In this document: positions 9,114 through 21,110 of the stretch, piece by piece
Layout of the letters: each line of letters begins with the position of its first letter
How positions within the stretch are numbered: the stretch's first letter is position 1
Assembly (NCBI GenBank): GCA_030035585.1
Contig: CM057461.1
Coordinates: forward strand, 173,673,624 to 173,737,623
Direction: 5' to 3'
DNA: 64,000 bases
From: Dugong dugon
Taxonomy: Eukaryota; Chordata; Mammalia; Sirenia; Dugongidae
Notes under the pieces: generated by a model
Databases searched by the model: none
The model's input: the letters and a program-made list of their open reading frames with translations, nothing else
What the model was told of the DNA's origin: nothing
Made by a program: the position numbers and the translations under genes

Positions 9114-11800
9114 TGGACTACAGTGAAAAAACCTGTCTACTCACCGGCTTCATCTCAACACAAATTTTCCTGGCTATGCTATCCCTTTCAAGAGCTGCTA
9201 ACAAGTGACTGGGCTTGATCATTTTCATTGTAGAAAGGAACCTGAGAGCAGCTTCTAGGATACCATCGAACATATGGGAAGTCTGCTTGCTCTCTTATAT
9301 TCAATAAACATTACAATTTCAGAGGGCTAATAATAACATCACTACTTCCCGCTTGAGTTCAGCAACAACTGAGAGATATAGTCAGGAAACAGAAATACAG
9401 AAACTAAAATACCATCTTTATTACTAAATTGGCTTTAGATCTGAGGCAAGGGGGCCTTCCCTGTGTATTAGTTTACTTGCCTTCCCCAACCCATCTCTGA
9501 CACAGATGGACAAAGGGCAGGCCTCCTTTATCAGGGCAAGTTCCTTACTATAATGCAGAAGATAACTGGATGCAACCTGTTGCAGGGAGGTAAGGTCAGA
9601 GGGAGTGGAGGAAGTAACCGAACCTCACATACCCAATTCCTCTTTCAGTCATGAACAGATAAGTTCCTCCTTGTCCTCTGGAGAAGAGTAGGTGAAAAGG
9701 CAGAGCACAAGAATGAAAGTCTCTATGGATCGAGGAGTCAGGCACAAGTCTTCCTCCCTAAAATGAACAATGATCAAGTTGAGATCACAAATCTTAAATG
9801 GCATTCATAACTCAAATTTATTGGGCAACTACTCTCTTAGCTATTAGGATGGTGTGGTATACAAGAACAGGGATTTAAAAATGGTTGTAGCTGTGAGTAA
9901 ATTTGTAGAACCATTTGCCCTTTGAATACAACTAACAACTAAAGTTCATATTTTGGTCCGTATTCGAAAGGTTTTTTCTCTATTATTTTTTAGAGTATTT
10001 AAGAGGATAATGCAATATGATTATATAAAGAAAAATATATTCCAAAATGGTTTTATGGAGTGGATTAAAAGATGATTAAAATATCACATTGATAAAGAAT
10101 TAATTCATATTGTGTCTGGATCATCTACTCTTTGTCACTTTTCTATCTCGTTTCTGAGGACCAAATATCCTAATTCCAAATATAAAGTAAAATGGAGTAT
10201 TTCCTTTAAAAGACTACCTGTAAATAAAGGGAATTATTGTTGGAAGGATGAGTGCAGTAAGTAAGAAGAGCAAGACCACATGTGCAAATCAAAAGCACTT
10301 CAAATTTTGAATATCTTCCCAAAAGCTAAAAATATTCACACTGATGAAAATAAATGTTAATTCAAAAATAAACTTTGCAAGTTGACAATAAATCATTTGC
10401 TGTTTATAGTAAAGGTAGAAGTTTTCAAAAGCTAAAGAGAAAATTGCTCTTCCAGCACTAAAAAGATGCTTATCAGAATGTGACAGGACAGGGGTTACAC
10501 ATTCAAATGTAACAAGATTAGGCTTTGGGTTCCCAAAGTAGAAAGAACGTGTTCAGCAGAAATGGTTTTTACATTGCCTGTTGGGCTGCTTTAGAATCAA
10601 TTCTCTTTATCTTTGGCATCAGCTATGGTTCTTAGACTGAAAACATTTAATGGAAAAAATCAGAAATACTGGATTCTAGAATTTTCTTTTTGGTAAAATG
10701 CATTGTAACGTGCCTTTTAATATACACAAACTGGACCTAACTTTAATTAACTTTAATGTAATTATAAGATGCAATTTTTAAACTTGAGTTTTCTTGTTTG
10801 TGCTAAAGGTAAAAACTCCCATAAAGAATCATTTAAATTGTACACAAAAGAGGCTATTTAGTATAGAGAAAGTGATCTGCTTTATTCTCTATCATATCCC
10901 AATACCTAAAAGTTTCTACCATAAAGTGAGAGCTCAATTAAATTTTGTTTAATAAAAGAAAAGCAAGGAAGATTTTTAAATCTGAGTGGCGTTTTATTTT
11001 TTTCCTGGGCAAGATTTGAAGTGTGAGAAAAATGAAATATAAATGGACTTTAACAATGCATTTTTATCAACAAAAACATATGAACAACCACATCTAAGGT
11101 CACATTTCACTCTTAGAAAAAATTGGTCAGTTTTTCAAACTTTGTAGTCTAATGGAAGTAATCTCTTTTATAAAATAATACTACAAAGAGTAGTGTCTAC
11201 CGTTTCCTTAAAATTAAATATCATCTCTCCCCAGAGACTCTATTTCATTAAGGTTTGAAATATGGAGTACTTCCGTATACTTGTGTATAAGTTTGTGTGA
11301 GTGTTTTAACTGTTGCAGGTTTTAATATATATTAATTACCCAAAATCTAATATTCTCTTTAAGGAAGGCTGTTTTATATAATGATAATACAATGGAGAGA
11401 GTATAAAGCTGATCCTTGCATAATTCTGACAAATTCAAAAGATAGAAATTAATAATACCAGAATTTCAGTGATAATCATAGAAAAGATCAACTCACTGAA
11501 ATAATTTCAATGATGCTTAAGATGAAGTAAAGATAGTGCAGAAAACATAGTCCTCAAAATAGTAGATGGTAGATAATCAAAATATTTTTAAATCCAAATA
11601 AAATGTTTTCAACCATCATGGTCTGTTAATCCCATGACAGGAGGAGTATTTGGCTGATAACTACATGCGTAGTGTTTGCAGGAAATTGAAATGCTCTAAA
11701 TGCCTAGAGCTGCTTCTTAATCCCTTTCTTGGGGTATTCTGTACAGTTTTGAACTAAAATAAAGATATAACCTTTATAATCCCACGTTTAAGAAAAAAAA
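9114..11800. other. unique AT-rich DNA, 2.7 kb, no gene seen
   Basis: The longest stretch of the first half without a recognised repeat. The part at 9,430-9,780 is somewhat richer in GC but has no long open frame. Poly-purine patches near 10,240-10,300 and 11,390-11,450 are unremarkable. Confidence 0.5.
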
Positions 11801-11948
11801 ACTCACTGGTGTTGATTCTGACTCATAGAGACCCTGCAGGAGAGAGTAGAACTGCCCCATAGGGTTTCCAAGGAGCAGCTGGTAGATTTGAACTGTCAGT
11901 CTTCTGGTTAGCAGCCAAGCTCTTAACCACTGTGCCACCAGGGCTCTG
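11801..11948 (-). mobile_element. AfroSINE, short form
   Basis: The minus-strand copy has gggtttccaaggagcagctgg, so the central block is missing. It ends in the head complement accactgtgccaccagggct. Confidence 0.85.
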
Positions 11949-12299
11949 TATGCATTATATAAATTATAAAGCTCAAGAACATTTCCTCTAAATAAGAAAC
12001 GATGTTTGTTTATTTTCCTCTGGGGGAAAAATGATACAGATTTAGTCTGGATATGACTTTGAACTCCTGCAGTTAAGTAATAACCTGGGCTCTTCCTCTA
12101 GGAGAATTTTGCAAGATCTTTCTGTAGGAGCTGCTCTGTCTTTATTGACCCTCAGGGTCGTGCTGAAATAGTTGCTGGGATGACCATGGCTCTTCTCCTT
12201 GCATTCTACGCTTCTGCCATACTTGAGTGTCAAATGTGTCATCTTCCCTCTTTCCCTCTGCACTGTGGCTTACCTGCTGGCTCTGCTTGAGACATATTT
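11949..12299. other. unique DNA
   Basis: A 73-codon minus-strand frame (12,042-12,263) is present but shows no domain signature. No repeat recognised. Confidence 0.45.
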
Positions 12300-12660
12300 C
12301 CCTCTTTCAATACCCAATCCCTTCACCCAGCTAATTTCTCCTTATCCTTAAGGATTTGATTTAGAATCTAGAGCCCAGGAGGCCGTTTTCTTCAATTTAG
12401 TAATTTTTTCCCTCTTACGCACTACTGTGATATTTAAACTACTTAGCTCACTGTATTATTGGCTTTTTTTAAACTTCTTTGTGCCCCTAGTGCATCAAAT
12501 TCAAAATTACTTGCAAGAGAGATTACTGGATATTTCTCAGGCACACTGCTTGTCGTTACTATGTTGATTAAGCAAATAAGTTTATTTTCTCTAAGTGGCA
12601 AAGCTATAAATGCAATATGAGTCCCTCTAATCCAAAGTCCCATATTCTGTCCATTACATT
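12300..12660 (+). mobile_element. possible L2 LINE remnant
   Basis: Phrases such as cttcacccagctaatttctcc and tccttaaggatttga resemble the L2 3' region. The match is short and weak; this is a tentative call. Confidence 0.3.
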
Positions 12661-12940
12661 ATGCTACCTTATGAGTGAATGGATGAACAAATGAACAAAG
12701 GAATGGAAAATAAACTGGACTGAAATTTGTAAGATAGAATCTCTCATATCGTGGAGTATCATTCCAATAGCTTAGATTTATTAGTATATCCCAAGATTCC
12801 TTCAAAGTAATTAAGTTGTCCACCTACAGTTAGAAGGCATAGAAGTATGCCCCTTGGTGGATGAATGGATAGATAGATAAACAGATTCTTCTTCCTAGAA
12901 GAAAGGCAAGTAGTTTGAGAGTATATCCAAGATAAACTAT

Positions 12941-13021
12941 GCATATATATATATTATATATATAATATAGTTATAATAATATAATATATATTATATATAT
13001 AATATAGTTATATATATAATT
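12941..13021. repeat. AT-rich palindromic microsatellite with an internal direct duplication
   Basis: About 80 bases of A/T with single G's. The 24-base unit at 12,951-12,974 recurs exactly at 12,988-13,011. Much of it is self-complementary and could form hairpins. Confidence 0.85.
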
Positions 13022-13829
13022 TCTCTTTCTATATGCAATGGGAAAACTTATATGTTGGAATATGTTGGTTTTGACCTTCTTCCTTCACTGTTTTTCAGAC
13101 TGAGAGCTTATAATGTATCATTCTGAGCCTGTAAATTAACTGTAAAATCAAAGAGATGGAACTATCGCATAATTTAAGGATGGTCTTGCAATATTAAGGG
13201 GTGGAGAAAGGGTGTGTTGCTGGAGTTTGATTTTTATTACTACTTTGTTCTGATATATCAGCTCTGCTAGATATTGCTTGGTGTATCCTAAATTCTTTGA
13301 AAATGCAGGTCATATAATCAACTTTGGATTCTGACCAATAAGAGCATCAAATTCCTCCATTTCCAATAAAAAACTTTCTATATAAGTAATAGCACATGCT
13401 CTCCTACATCACCAGTGTCATGATATAGATCCCCATGGAGAGGGGTCCTATGGAAGATGGCACCAGGAGATGATACCAGAAGGCAATAGGAGTTGCAGAA
13501 GATCAGTAAGAGACAGTGGCAGAGAAAGTATTAGAATGCTGCTGACCTGATTCTCAGTCTATGTGTTGGATCAAATTATCTCTCTGGGATAAAAATCAAC
13601 AGAGTAACTGTCTATTCATGCTGAATAGGTAAAGAGAGAAAGGAAGAAAAATTTCATTTTCAAAAATGGAAATTGACAAAGTAGAGTAATTATTATCTAT
13701 CTTCTTTCAAAAATAGCACTAGAGGATTGATGCTTGAGTATGCTAATCGTCCTCTAATTTTCTTGTTTTGGATTGAATTTAGAAATAACTCTAAGGGTGT
13801 TATTTGTGCATTCATCTTCTTGGAGAAAT
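13022..13829. other. unique DNA
   Basis: No recognised repeat or coding signal. The segment 13,430-13,520 is purine-rich. Confidence 0.45.
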
Positions 13830-14131
13830 TGCCCAAACTCCTTCGGCTGGCATTCAAGTCCCTCTATAATCTGATAGGAATCTATGTTTGATTTTGATCT
13901 CCTATTACTCCCAGCAGAAAACCTTTTGTTACTGAAGGTGGCTGACTTGCTGTTCCCTAAAGATGTGTTCACATTATTGTCCCTCCTGAATTATTTTCCA
14001 ATTCTCAATTCATACAAATCCCATCCATTCTTCATGTCAAGGACTGCGGTTGTCTTGGCCACTATCATAGGTACAGTGTCTGACACACAGAAAACGGCCA
14101 ACAAATATTCACTGAATAAATCAATACGTTT
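13830..14131 (+). mobile_element. L2 LINE 3' end
   Basis: The L2 3' order is seen: a cattcaagtccctctataatctg block, acttgctgttccctaaa, the catcttcatgtcaaggact-like block and the end cagtgtctgacacacag followed by caacaaatattcactgaata. Confidence 0.6.
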
Positions 14132-14454
14132 GATTACCCCTTTCTTGTAGTTTAGTTTTGTTCTGTACTCCGTTTGTCTAGAATATTATGGGGTATAGTC
14201 AAAGATATCACAATTCTAGATTACCTCTTCACTTGAGAGAATTAAGGCATGACATTATATTAAAGGAATTTCGCTAAAGCCTGCTTACGTACTAGATGTT
14301 TTACTTATGTATTAATTTATTCTTCTGAGCTAAAGTTTCAGAAAGATATTCTAGCTTATTCCAAAAATGGATAAGAAGAGTTGTGCTGGGATGAGGATTG
14401 TCTGATTGGTAAGCATGCCAGTTTACTCTGGGCTACTTGACTCAGATTCTGTGC

Positions 14455-14672
14455 ATCAGGGAACTGAAAGAGCATTGCCTTTGTAGTTAGACAAACTTGA
14501 TGTGTGCCACCTCCCAGGTGTGTGATCCTGACAAGTAACTCAATCTCTCTAAACCTTGTTTTCTCATCTGCAAGATACAAATGCTAATGCCTACCTCCCT
14601 GAGTCGCTGTCAGTATTCAGCAATCATGTTGATAAAATTGCTTAGCACATAGTAGGTATTCAACAAATGTCT
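14455..14672 (+). mobile_element. MIR SINE
   Basis: The phrases tgtgtgatcctgacaagtaac, ttgttttctcatctgcaaga and the 3' end cttagcacatagtaggtatt followed by caacaaatg form a near complete MIR. Confidence 0.8.
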
Positions 14673-15504
14673 GGGACTCCTACTTTGTAAAGAATCTGAG
14701 TAAAATATTTGGTTTAAATATTGTGGTATGTATGGCATGATATAACATGTATAATGTACAAAACATAAGAATTTTGTTTTCCAACGATTTCATTTTACAC
14801 ATAAGAAAACTGAGACTAAAAGAGTTTAAGTAGCATAAAGTAACCAATGGCAGTTTATCATGACATGCCATATTTCATTTTTACTTTCTCTTTTATTATT
14901 TACTTGAAAAATACACACACACATACTCAAAAACAAAGACCATTTGACTCTGGATAAAACTTCACAAAAATTGTACCACAAAATTGTATGAAAATATCTG
15001 GTTAAGGTTATCTATGGTATTCGACTTAAAATTTAGCAGGCTATTTTAAACCATACAAAACCAAGTATGGAATTTAGACAGAACTTTAAAAAGGAATATC
15101 CCATAATAGAATCCCTGTCAATAACTTTTGGAAACAGACTTCATAGGGAAAAATAGATGGAATCCCAGTGAAAAGTGGCCAATTTTGGTTGATCCTGGTG
15201 TTTAGGTCTTTTAACATTTTGCAGAGCAACCAAAGTGCAAGTGGAATGGAATTTAAAGGTTTGTCTAGAAAATTTCTAATACCAGAACTTTCCACCAGTC
15301 CTTGGAGGGTGTAGCCTTTGGAGTCATGGCTAACACAGAGTAAAAAGATCAATACGATTTTCAGAATCTTAACAGCTTTTATTGACCTCATGTGATCCTC
15401 AGTTTCATCGCAACGGGTCATGGAAATCTCAAATCTAGCTCACTTGGATAAATTTAGAGTAACATACATATAAGTTTAAAAAAATCCTATTGTACTAGCT
15501 ATAA
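14673..15504. other. unique DNA containing a 111-codon minus-strand ORF
   Basis: The stretch is AT-rich with a short CA run near 14,913. A minus-strand open frame (15,086-15,421) is described separately. No other signal. Confidence 0.45.
15086..15421 (-). other. unexplained 111-residue ORF, probably non-coding
   Basis: The frame starts at an ATG and encodes a hydrophobic stretch at about residues 15-32 (VKILKIVLIFLLCVS), then further mixed hydrophobic sequence, ending IPF before a stop. I do not recognise a family. Composition is plausible for chance translation of AT-rich DNA. No splice-site pair, promoter or neighbour supports it. A decayed membrane-receptor exon is possible but unsupported. 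Confidence 0.12.
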
Positions 15505-15710
15505 TAAAACCAAACCCATTGGCATTGAGTCAATTCTGACTCATAGCAACCCTATAGGAAGGGTAGACTGCCCCATAGGGTTTCCAATGCCGTAGTCTTC
15601 ACGAAAGCAGACTGCCACATCTTTCTCCCACAGAGTGGCAGGTGGATTTGAACCACCAACCTTTCAGTTAGCAGTTAGGCACTTAGCCACTGCACAACCG
15701 GGGCTCCTTA
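15505..15710 (-). mobile_element. AfroSINE, long form
   Basis: Complete on the minus strand, from the tail complement aaaaccaaacccattggc through ccacatctttctcccacaga to the head complement cactgcacaaccggggct. Confidence 0.9.
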
Positions 15711-15754
15711 CTAGCTATAATTGTTAATGCTTATTGAATGTGTTTTTTCTAACA

Positions 15755-15940
15755 TAAATTGTTTTACTGAAGCCTCAAAACCTCATGAGGTGACCATTAT
15801 TGGTCCCATCTTATACGTAGAAACTTAGGCTTGAGAGCTTACGTGAGTTGCCCAAAGTCGTACAGCTAATGAGGGGTGGAACCAGGATTGGAATTTAAGC
15901 ACTCTGACTCCAGAGCCTAAATTCTTAGCTATTTTACAAA
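15755..15940 (-). mobile_element. MIR SINE
   Basis: Reverse MIR core: aacctcatgaggtgaccatt, tgcccaaagtcgtacagct, ggaaccaggattggaat and ctgactccagagcct. Confidence 0.75.
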
Positions 15941-16825
15941 GTTGAATCAACAAGTCATAGCTCCTTTCCAGATCATGTCTCTTCTCACATCACCATAACA
16001 ACCAGCATCCCTAAACGAATAGCATGGGATATGAGCAAGGAGGCCAGAGGCATGACTGCCAATGTAACGTTTGATCCCTCACAATCAGAGAATGTCTTGG
16101 AAGGTCTCATTTTATCTTCTTGTGCCATGTACATTTGCCCATAAGCGCCAGGAAGAGGTATGAATCTAAGACCAAGCGTATCATTTGGGAATTTCCCTCA
16201 TGTCCACTGCAGTTGATCAAGCAAATACTGAATCACATAACACTACATTTTATTAGAGGGATTTGGAGGAGGGCATGTTGGAGAGAGAAGGCAGCACAGT
16301 CTAAGATAAAATGAAATATAGATTACCACAAGGTGACCCTATTTAACTGTTAGGCAAATTCAGAGCAAGTGGTATCTAAGCCTGAAGAACAACTAGTCAG
16401 GCCCTTTTATCTACGGTTATGCACACCGAAAAGCAACCCTACTTTCAGCTGAAACCCCACTTAATGTGAGACAGTCAATAAGTGTTTTATTTATTAACAT
16501 TTGGAGAAAATAGGTCGAACAAGCTGATCCAGAAGGACAAACTCCCAGGAGTGAACAGCGGGGCATTTCCTAAACAAGTGGAGGGACATAGGGATAGCCA
16601 ACCTGTTAGAAAAAGCAGTATGGGCAGAAAAAGGGAGGTATTGAAGATACTCAACTAACGTTTCTGTAATATAGCTCCTAGAGTGGGGTTTTCGATATTT
16701 TTTAAAACAATAAATCTTCTTTCAATTTTCTTAGGAGTTATTCAGGCCCAGGCTTGCTGGGGCCATATAGGATTATAAACTTCTGAATAGTGGATCGAGG
16801 GAAAATAGGAAAAGCAATGTGCATA
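15941..16825. other. unique DNA
   Basis: No repeat recognised. A 64-codon plus-strand frame (16,120-16,314) lacks any signature. Confidence 0.45.
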
Positions 16826-16963
16826 AACCAAACCAAACCCATTGCTGTTGAGTCAATTCTGACTCATAGCAACCGTATAGGACAGAGTAGAACTGCCCCA
16901 TAGAGTTTCCAAGGAGTGTCTAGTGGATTCGAACTGCCGACCTTTTGGTTAGCCATAGCACTA
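16826..16963 (-). mobile_element. AfroSINE, short form
   Basis: The tail complement aaaccaaaccaaacccattg leads to agagtttccaaggagtgtct, without the central block. The head is truncated after ttggttagcca. Confidence 0.87.
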
Positions 16964-17235
16964 GCTAGATAGTCCACAGCAGAGTATCCCAAAGATAAAC
17001 AAGGTGTTGCTGAGGTTCACAAAGGCATCATCATCAACATGAAGAGCATGGAGTCAGAGCTTGGCTGTGGTTTTAGGAGATTTTATATTCATAATACGCC
17101 TCAAGCAATGGTTGAGACCTATGGGAAGCAAGAGACAAAAAATAGGCAGCGTATTTAGTTGAAAATGAGATGTTTGGTGTTTAGGGCATACTGACAGCTA
17201 TAGCAGCTAAATAGTGGTTATAGTAACCACCTAGG

Positions 17236-17462
17236 TTGTGGGATAGTGGTTAAATGTCCAGTCTCTGGAGTCAGATTTCCTATGTTCAAATTCTCATTGG
17301 ACACTTGATAGTTGATTAACCTTAGTCGAGTTAGTGTCCTCATTGGTAAAACATGAATAATAGTAGTACTTATCTCACAGGGATATTGTCAGGATTAAGT
17401 AAGTGATTTTACATGTAAAGTTCTAAGAACTATTCTTGTACATCAAATGTCAGCTATTGTTT
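17236..17462 (+). mobile_element. MIR SINE
   Basis: MIR phrases in order: tgggatagtggttaaatg, ctctggagtcaga, cctcattggtaaaacatga, tctcacagggatattgtca and a tgtcagctattg end. Confidence 0.8.
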
Positions 17463-17689
17463 ACATATCAGCTGACCAAGTCAGACGTAGATGGGAGAAA
17501 GGCTGCAGCCCTCTGAAAAGACATTAGATAAGAGGAGTTTTTAATTCTTTCACAGGCAATTAAAATGAGTCTAGGTTCCCTTGCAAGACCACAGAGAAAG
17601 ATGAGAAGTTCCATCTTCTTCCAAACCTTGCCTGAAGATAGGGCTAACTTTTCTGCTATAATTTAACTCCCCAGTTTGTTCTCACATTG

Positions 17690-18400
17690 CGCTTAGAGAA
17701 ATCCTTTACAAAACTCAAGTCTGATCATGTTACTCCTTTGGCTAAATACTTTAATGCCTTGTGATATTATTCTTATAATAGTGACCAAAACCATAGAATA
17801 AGTAGATGACCAAATACTTTATCATTCAAACTAGGAAAGTTTATATGTGAAAGCAGCTGCTATTATTACTAATATCAAGATAACAATTGTAACCCACGAC
17901 CGTCCCAGGCAAATAAGGCCATCTGATCACCCTATCTCTAAGACCCTATGTGATTCTGTAATCTGGTCCCTGCCTCATTACAAGTTACTTTCCTTTTTTA
18001 AGTCTTGAGTTCCAGCCATACTGTTCTTTGTTCTTTGAGCATCTCCTTCCTGCCTTAGGGTCTTTGCATATGCTGTTCAACCCCCCTTCACCTGGTCAAC
18101 TCCTCATCACCTTTCAAGTTTTTTCTCCTTTTCCTTTGTTAGACAGATATTCCCTGACCCTCTCAAACTAGAACAGGTCCAAAGGCAATGCTCTCTTTAT
18201 TCCCTTTAATTTTCTTTTGTAGCTCATATAATAGTTTTTTAATGATATGCTTGTATCTTTATTCAGTTATTACTAGTTTTTTCAACTAAGCTATAAGCTC
18301 CATGAAGGTAGAACTCGTGTCTGCTTTGCTTATCATCATAACCCAGCCTCGTATTTAGCACAATGTGAGTGTGTAATGTTGAATGGAAGAATGAAAGTAT
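17690..18400 (+). mobile_element. L2 LINE, 3' terminal region
   Basis: About 700 bases follow the L2 3' order: tctgatcatgttactcc, aatctggtccctgcctcatt, ttccagccatactgttctttg, ccttagggtctttgcata, tattccctgaccctctcaa, agctccatgaaggtagaact and the end catttagcacaatgt-like block with a terminal gaatgga repeat. It is non-coding at this end and ancient. Confidence 0.75.
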
Positions 18401-18556
18401 GTTATGTTCGCTTCAGTAACTAAGGTAGACTAAACCTAAGACGTGAATCTCATCCTTAGATCCAACTGCGTAGAGCCAAAAGAAACAGAGGTAAGGGGAC
18501 TGTTGAAAGGACTAGACCAGAATCAAGGTTAAATTAATGATGGACTATATCTGTTG

Positions 18557-18735
18557 TGGAAACCTTGGTGGCGTAGTGGTTAAGTGCTACTGCTGCTAAC
18601 CAAAAGGTCAGAAGTTCAAGTACACCAGGCGCTCCTTGGAAACTCTATGGGACAGTTCTACTTTGTCCTATAGAGTCACTGTGAGTCATAATCCACTCCA
18701 CAGCAACAGATTTGTTTTGTTTTGTTTTGTTTTGA
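18557..18735 (+). mobile_element. AfroSINE, short form
   Basis: Head aaaccttggtggcgtagtgg, then caggcgctccttggaaactc without the central block, and a tail ending in a (TTTTG)n run at 18,712-18,735. The flanks atatctgttg and atatctgctg (one mismatch) look like a target-site duplication. Confidence 0.9.
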
Positions 18736-18849
18736 TATCTGCTGCTAAGTATGGAGTGTGGATAGCCGCAGCTGCTTCCCTCTACTTAAAATATTATGCA
18801 GCTAACAGCCACATGACTGAGACTATCTAAATGAGCCTGGAGCATTGCC

Positions 18850-19040
18850 GCTAACCAGAGTGAGGTCTAGGCAAGTTAACTAACTGTTATTAGTCTCAGT
18901 TGCCTTATCTATCAAGTAAATATGATCGTACATACTTCGTAAGATTTTTGTAAGGATTACATGAGGTAATTTATGTGATGAGATTCACAAAATGATTGAT
19001 TTATAACAAGCACTCAGTCGTTATCAGTAGTAGTAGTAGT
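18850..19040 (+). mobile_element. MIR SINE fragment
   Basis: The phrases ctcagttgccttatctatcaa, ttgtaaggattacatgagg and aacaagcactcagtcgttat match MIR. It ends in an (AGT)n run at 19,026-19,041. Confidence 0.7.
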
Positions 19041-19859
19041 ATTTACCTGAATTGGCGTTTAAGAATGGTACTTTTCTGTTGTTCCATCTAGGCTGAAAAC
19101 AATATATTTATTTATCCCTCCTTTCAACAAATAGGCCGTGGGATAGGACCTGGTTCCTGCCCTACAGCTCCTCACTGGATAAACAGGCATTTGAGCTCAC
19201 TACAAACACTCTTCTCAGACTCTCAAGCTTACAATATTCAGAAATACTGAGTATAATAGTCTCCCTCAAGGTTCTATACTCCATTTCTCCAAATTGCTAT
19301 ACCCTCTTTCTCTTCAGAAGCATAGAACATTCTTGGTCAACCCTGAATTTTGTCACTCTCTCCCAAAAGGATCACTGTCCTCATAACCCCTTAGTCTTTC
19401 TTCATCGCTGTCTTCACAGTCCCCTGGTCTTTCTTCTCAGGAATATAAAGGCCGAGTTGAATATTTTCCCCACTGTTTATAGGTAGGTAGCATGAACTGT
19501 GTGAACAGGAAGTGACATCGGACAAGGTTCAGGCACGCCTCCAAAAAGGTGTAGGACAAAGGTAAAGTATGAACTCCATTTGGACAACCTAGAGTGCTAT
19601 ATATGACAGAACTTTAAGACAGATTGCTTAGGGTGGCACGGACGAAGAGGAGAAGAAACAGAGCAAAGTGTTGTACATACATCAGTCTCGATCACCCTTT
19701 CAAATGCGCAGAGAACAAGTAACAGCCATGTGTAATGTGCAGGTGTGTGCTAACGGACAGCATCCATGCAGGTGAAGGAGCAACATTTTACTTAAATACC
19801 ATTTAAAATTTTTTTTTTTCATTTTGGAGAGTAAATGAATAATTTTTTAAATAAGGATC
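19041..19859. other. unique DNA
   Basis: No repeat or exon recognised. A T-run at 19,808-19,820 precedes the next LTR element. Confidence 0.45.
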
Positions 19860-20690
19860 AGCATACAGCTGGTTCCTATGAGGCAAAGGTTAAAGGTGTC
19901 CCAAATATCCAACTTTTCCAAATTGCAGTACCACTCCATCATTTCTGACATTAACTACTCCTTTTCCTCTCAGTACTCTCCCTCTCGTCTTTGGGTTCCA
20001 TAATTCACTGCAACGTCTTACAGAACTCACAAACCATATCATGGAAATGGCTCACATGGTTGTAGAGGCTGCAAGTCCCAAATCCATGGGTCAGGCGTAG
20101 GCTTCTCCCAGCCCGCGTGGCTGCCGGGGCTGATGAACCTAAGCTAGCAGTTCAGACCACAGGCTACCAGCTCAAAAGGCTGCAGAAGCTGGTGAATCCC
20201 AGAATCGGCAGGTCAGACGGCAGGCTGCTGGCTCAAGTCCCAAGAACCGGAGGTCAGACAATTATGAACTGGACACAGGATCCAAAGTGAGAAAGAGAGA
20301 CAGAGCCCTGCCAGGACACCCACATATATACCTTGGCTGCTGGCCACACACCAGGGAATGACATAACTTGAGTAAGGGTAGGACTTGAGTCACACCTTCC
20401 TGCAAGGCTGTGACTCAGGATATACCCCATACCAACCCTGCTTCATTAACAGGTACCAGTTAGGATTTACAACACAAAAAATGAAGAATAATTAGAATAA
20501 TTACATCAGATCACAAAATGGAAGGCAACCATACAATACTGAGAATCACAGCCTAGCCAAGCTGACACATAACCCCCACCATCACAGCTTCCATATAACT
20601 TATTTGCATAGTCCCACTCAATCATTGTGTGGGATCACAAAGATTATGGCAAGAAGGGCCATATTAAGTAATTCATCGCACCGTAGGGAG
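19860..20690 (-). mobile_element. LTR-type element, ERVL/MaLR-like, degraded
   Basis: The left edge (ctggttcctatgaggcaaagg) and right edge (cttatttgcatagtcccact, then an atggcaagaagggccatatt block) match the edges of the element at 59.8-60.4 kb. An inner block at 20,450-20,575 (aggatttacaacaca, acatcagatcacaaaat, cctagccaagctgacaca) matches the LTR at 23.46-23.99 kb. No coding capacity is visible. The orientation is inferred from that LTR. Confidence 0.55.
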
Positions 20691-20814
20691 TCAAAAGCTT
20701 AAGAGTATTTTATGAAATACTAACCTCTTTAGAGCTATCTTTAGTTGCCATCCTTAAATCAATCTCAAGACTTAAAAACCACTCAGAATATTTTAAATAA
20801 TACTAGCTGTTCCT

Positions 20815-21110
20815 CCCCCCATTTTTTTTTAACACAATAGAAATTTATTTCTTGTTCACCTCCAGTGTTGGGAGTGGGAAACTGTGTACCACACAATTAT
20901 TCAAGGAACCAGGCCAAGAGAGGCACTGCCATCTTCACTCATAGCTTCCCAGGTTGCCCAGGTGTGGACATCCAAGCTAGCAGATGTCAGAAAAGGGAGA
21001 GGAGAGTCACATGGGAGCTTCTGAAAGGCCAGACCTTGGTGAGGTATATATTTCTGCTCACATTTTATTGGCCAGACTCGGTTACATAGCTAGACCTAGA
21101 TGATAAAAAG
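20815..21110. mobile_element. ancient interspersed repeat, family uncertain
   Basis: The order aatttatttcttgttcacc, caggaaccaggcc-like text, tcacatgggagctt, attttattggccagactcgg, acatagctagacct and aaggctgggaaatg is one I know as a common old mammalian repeat. I cannot name the family with confidence. Confidence 0.4.
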
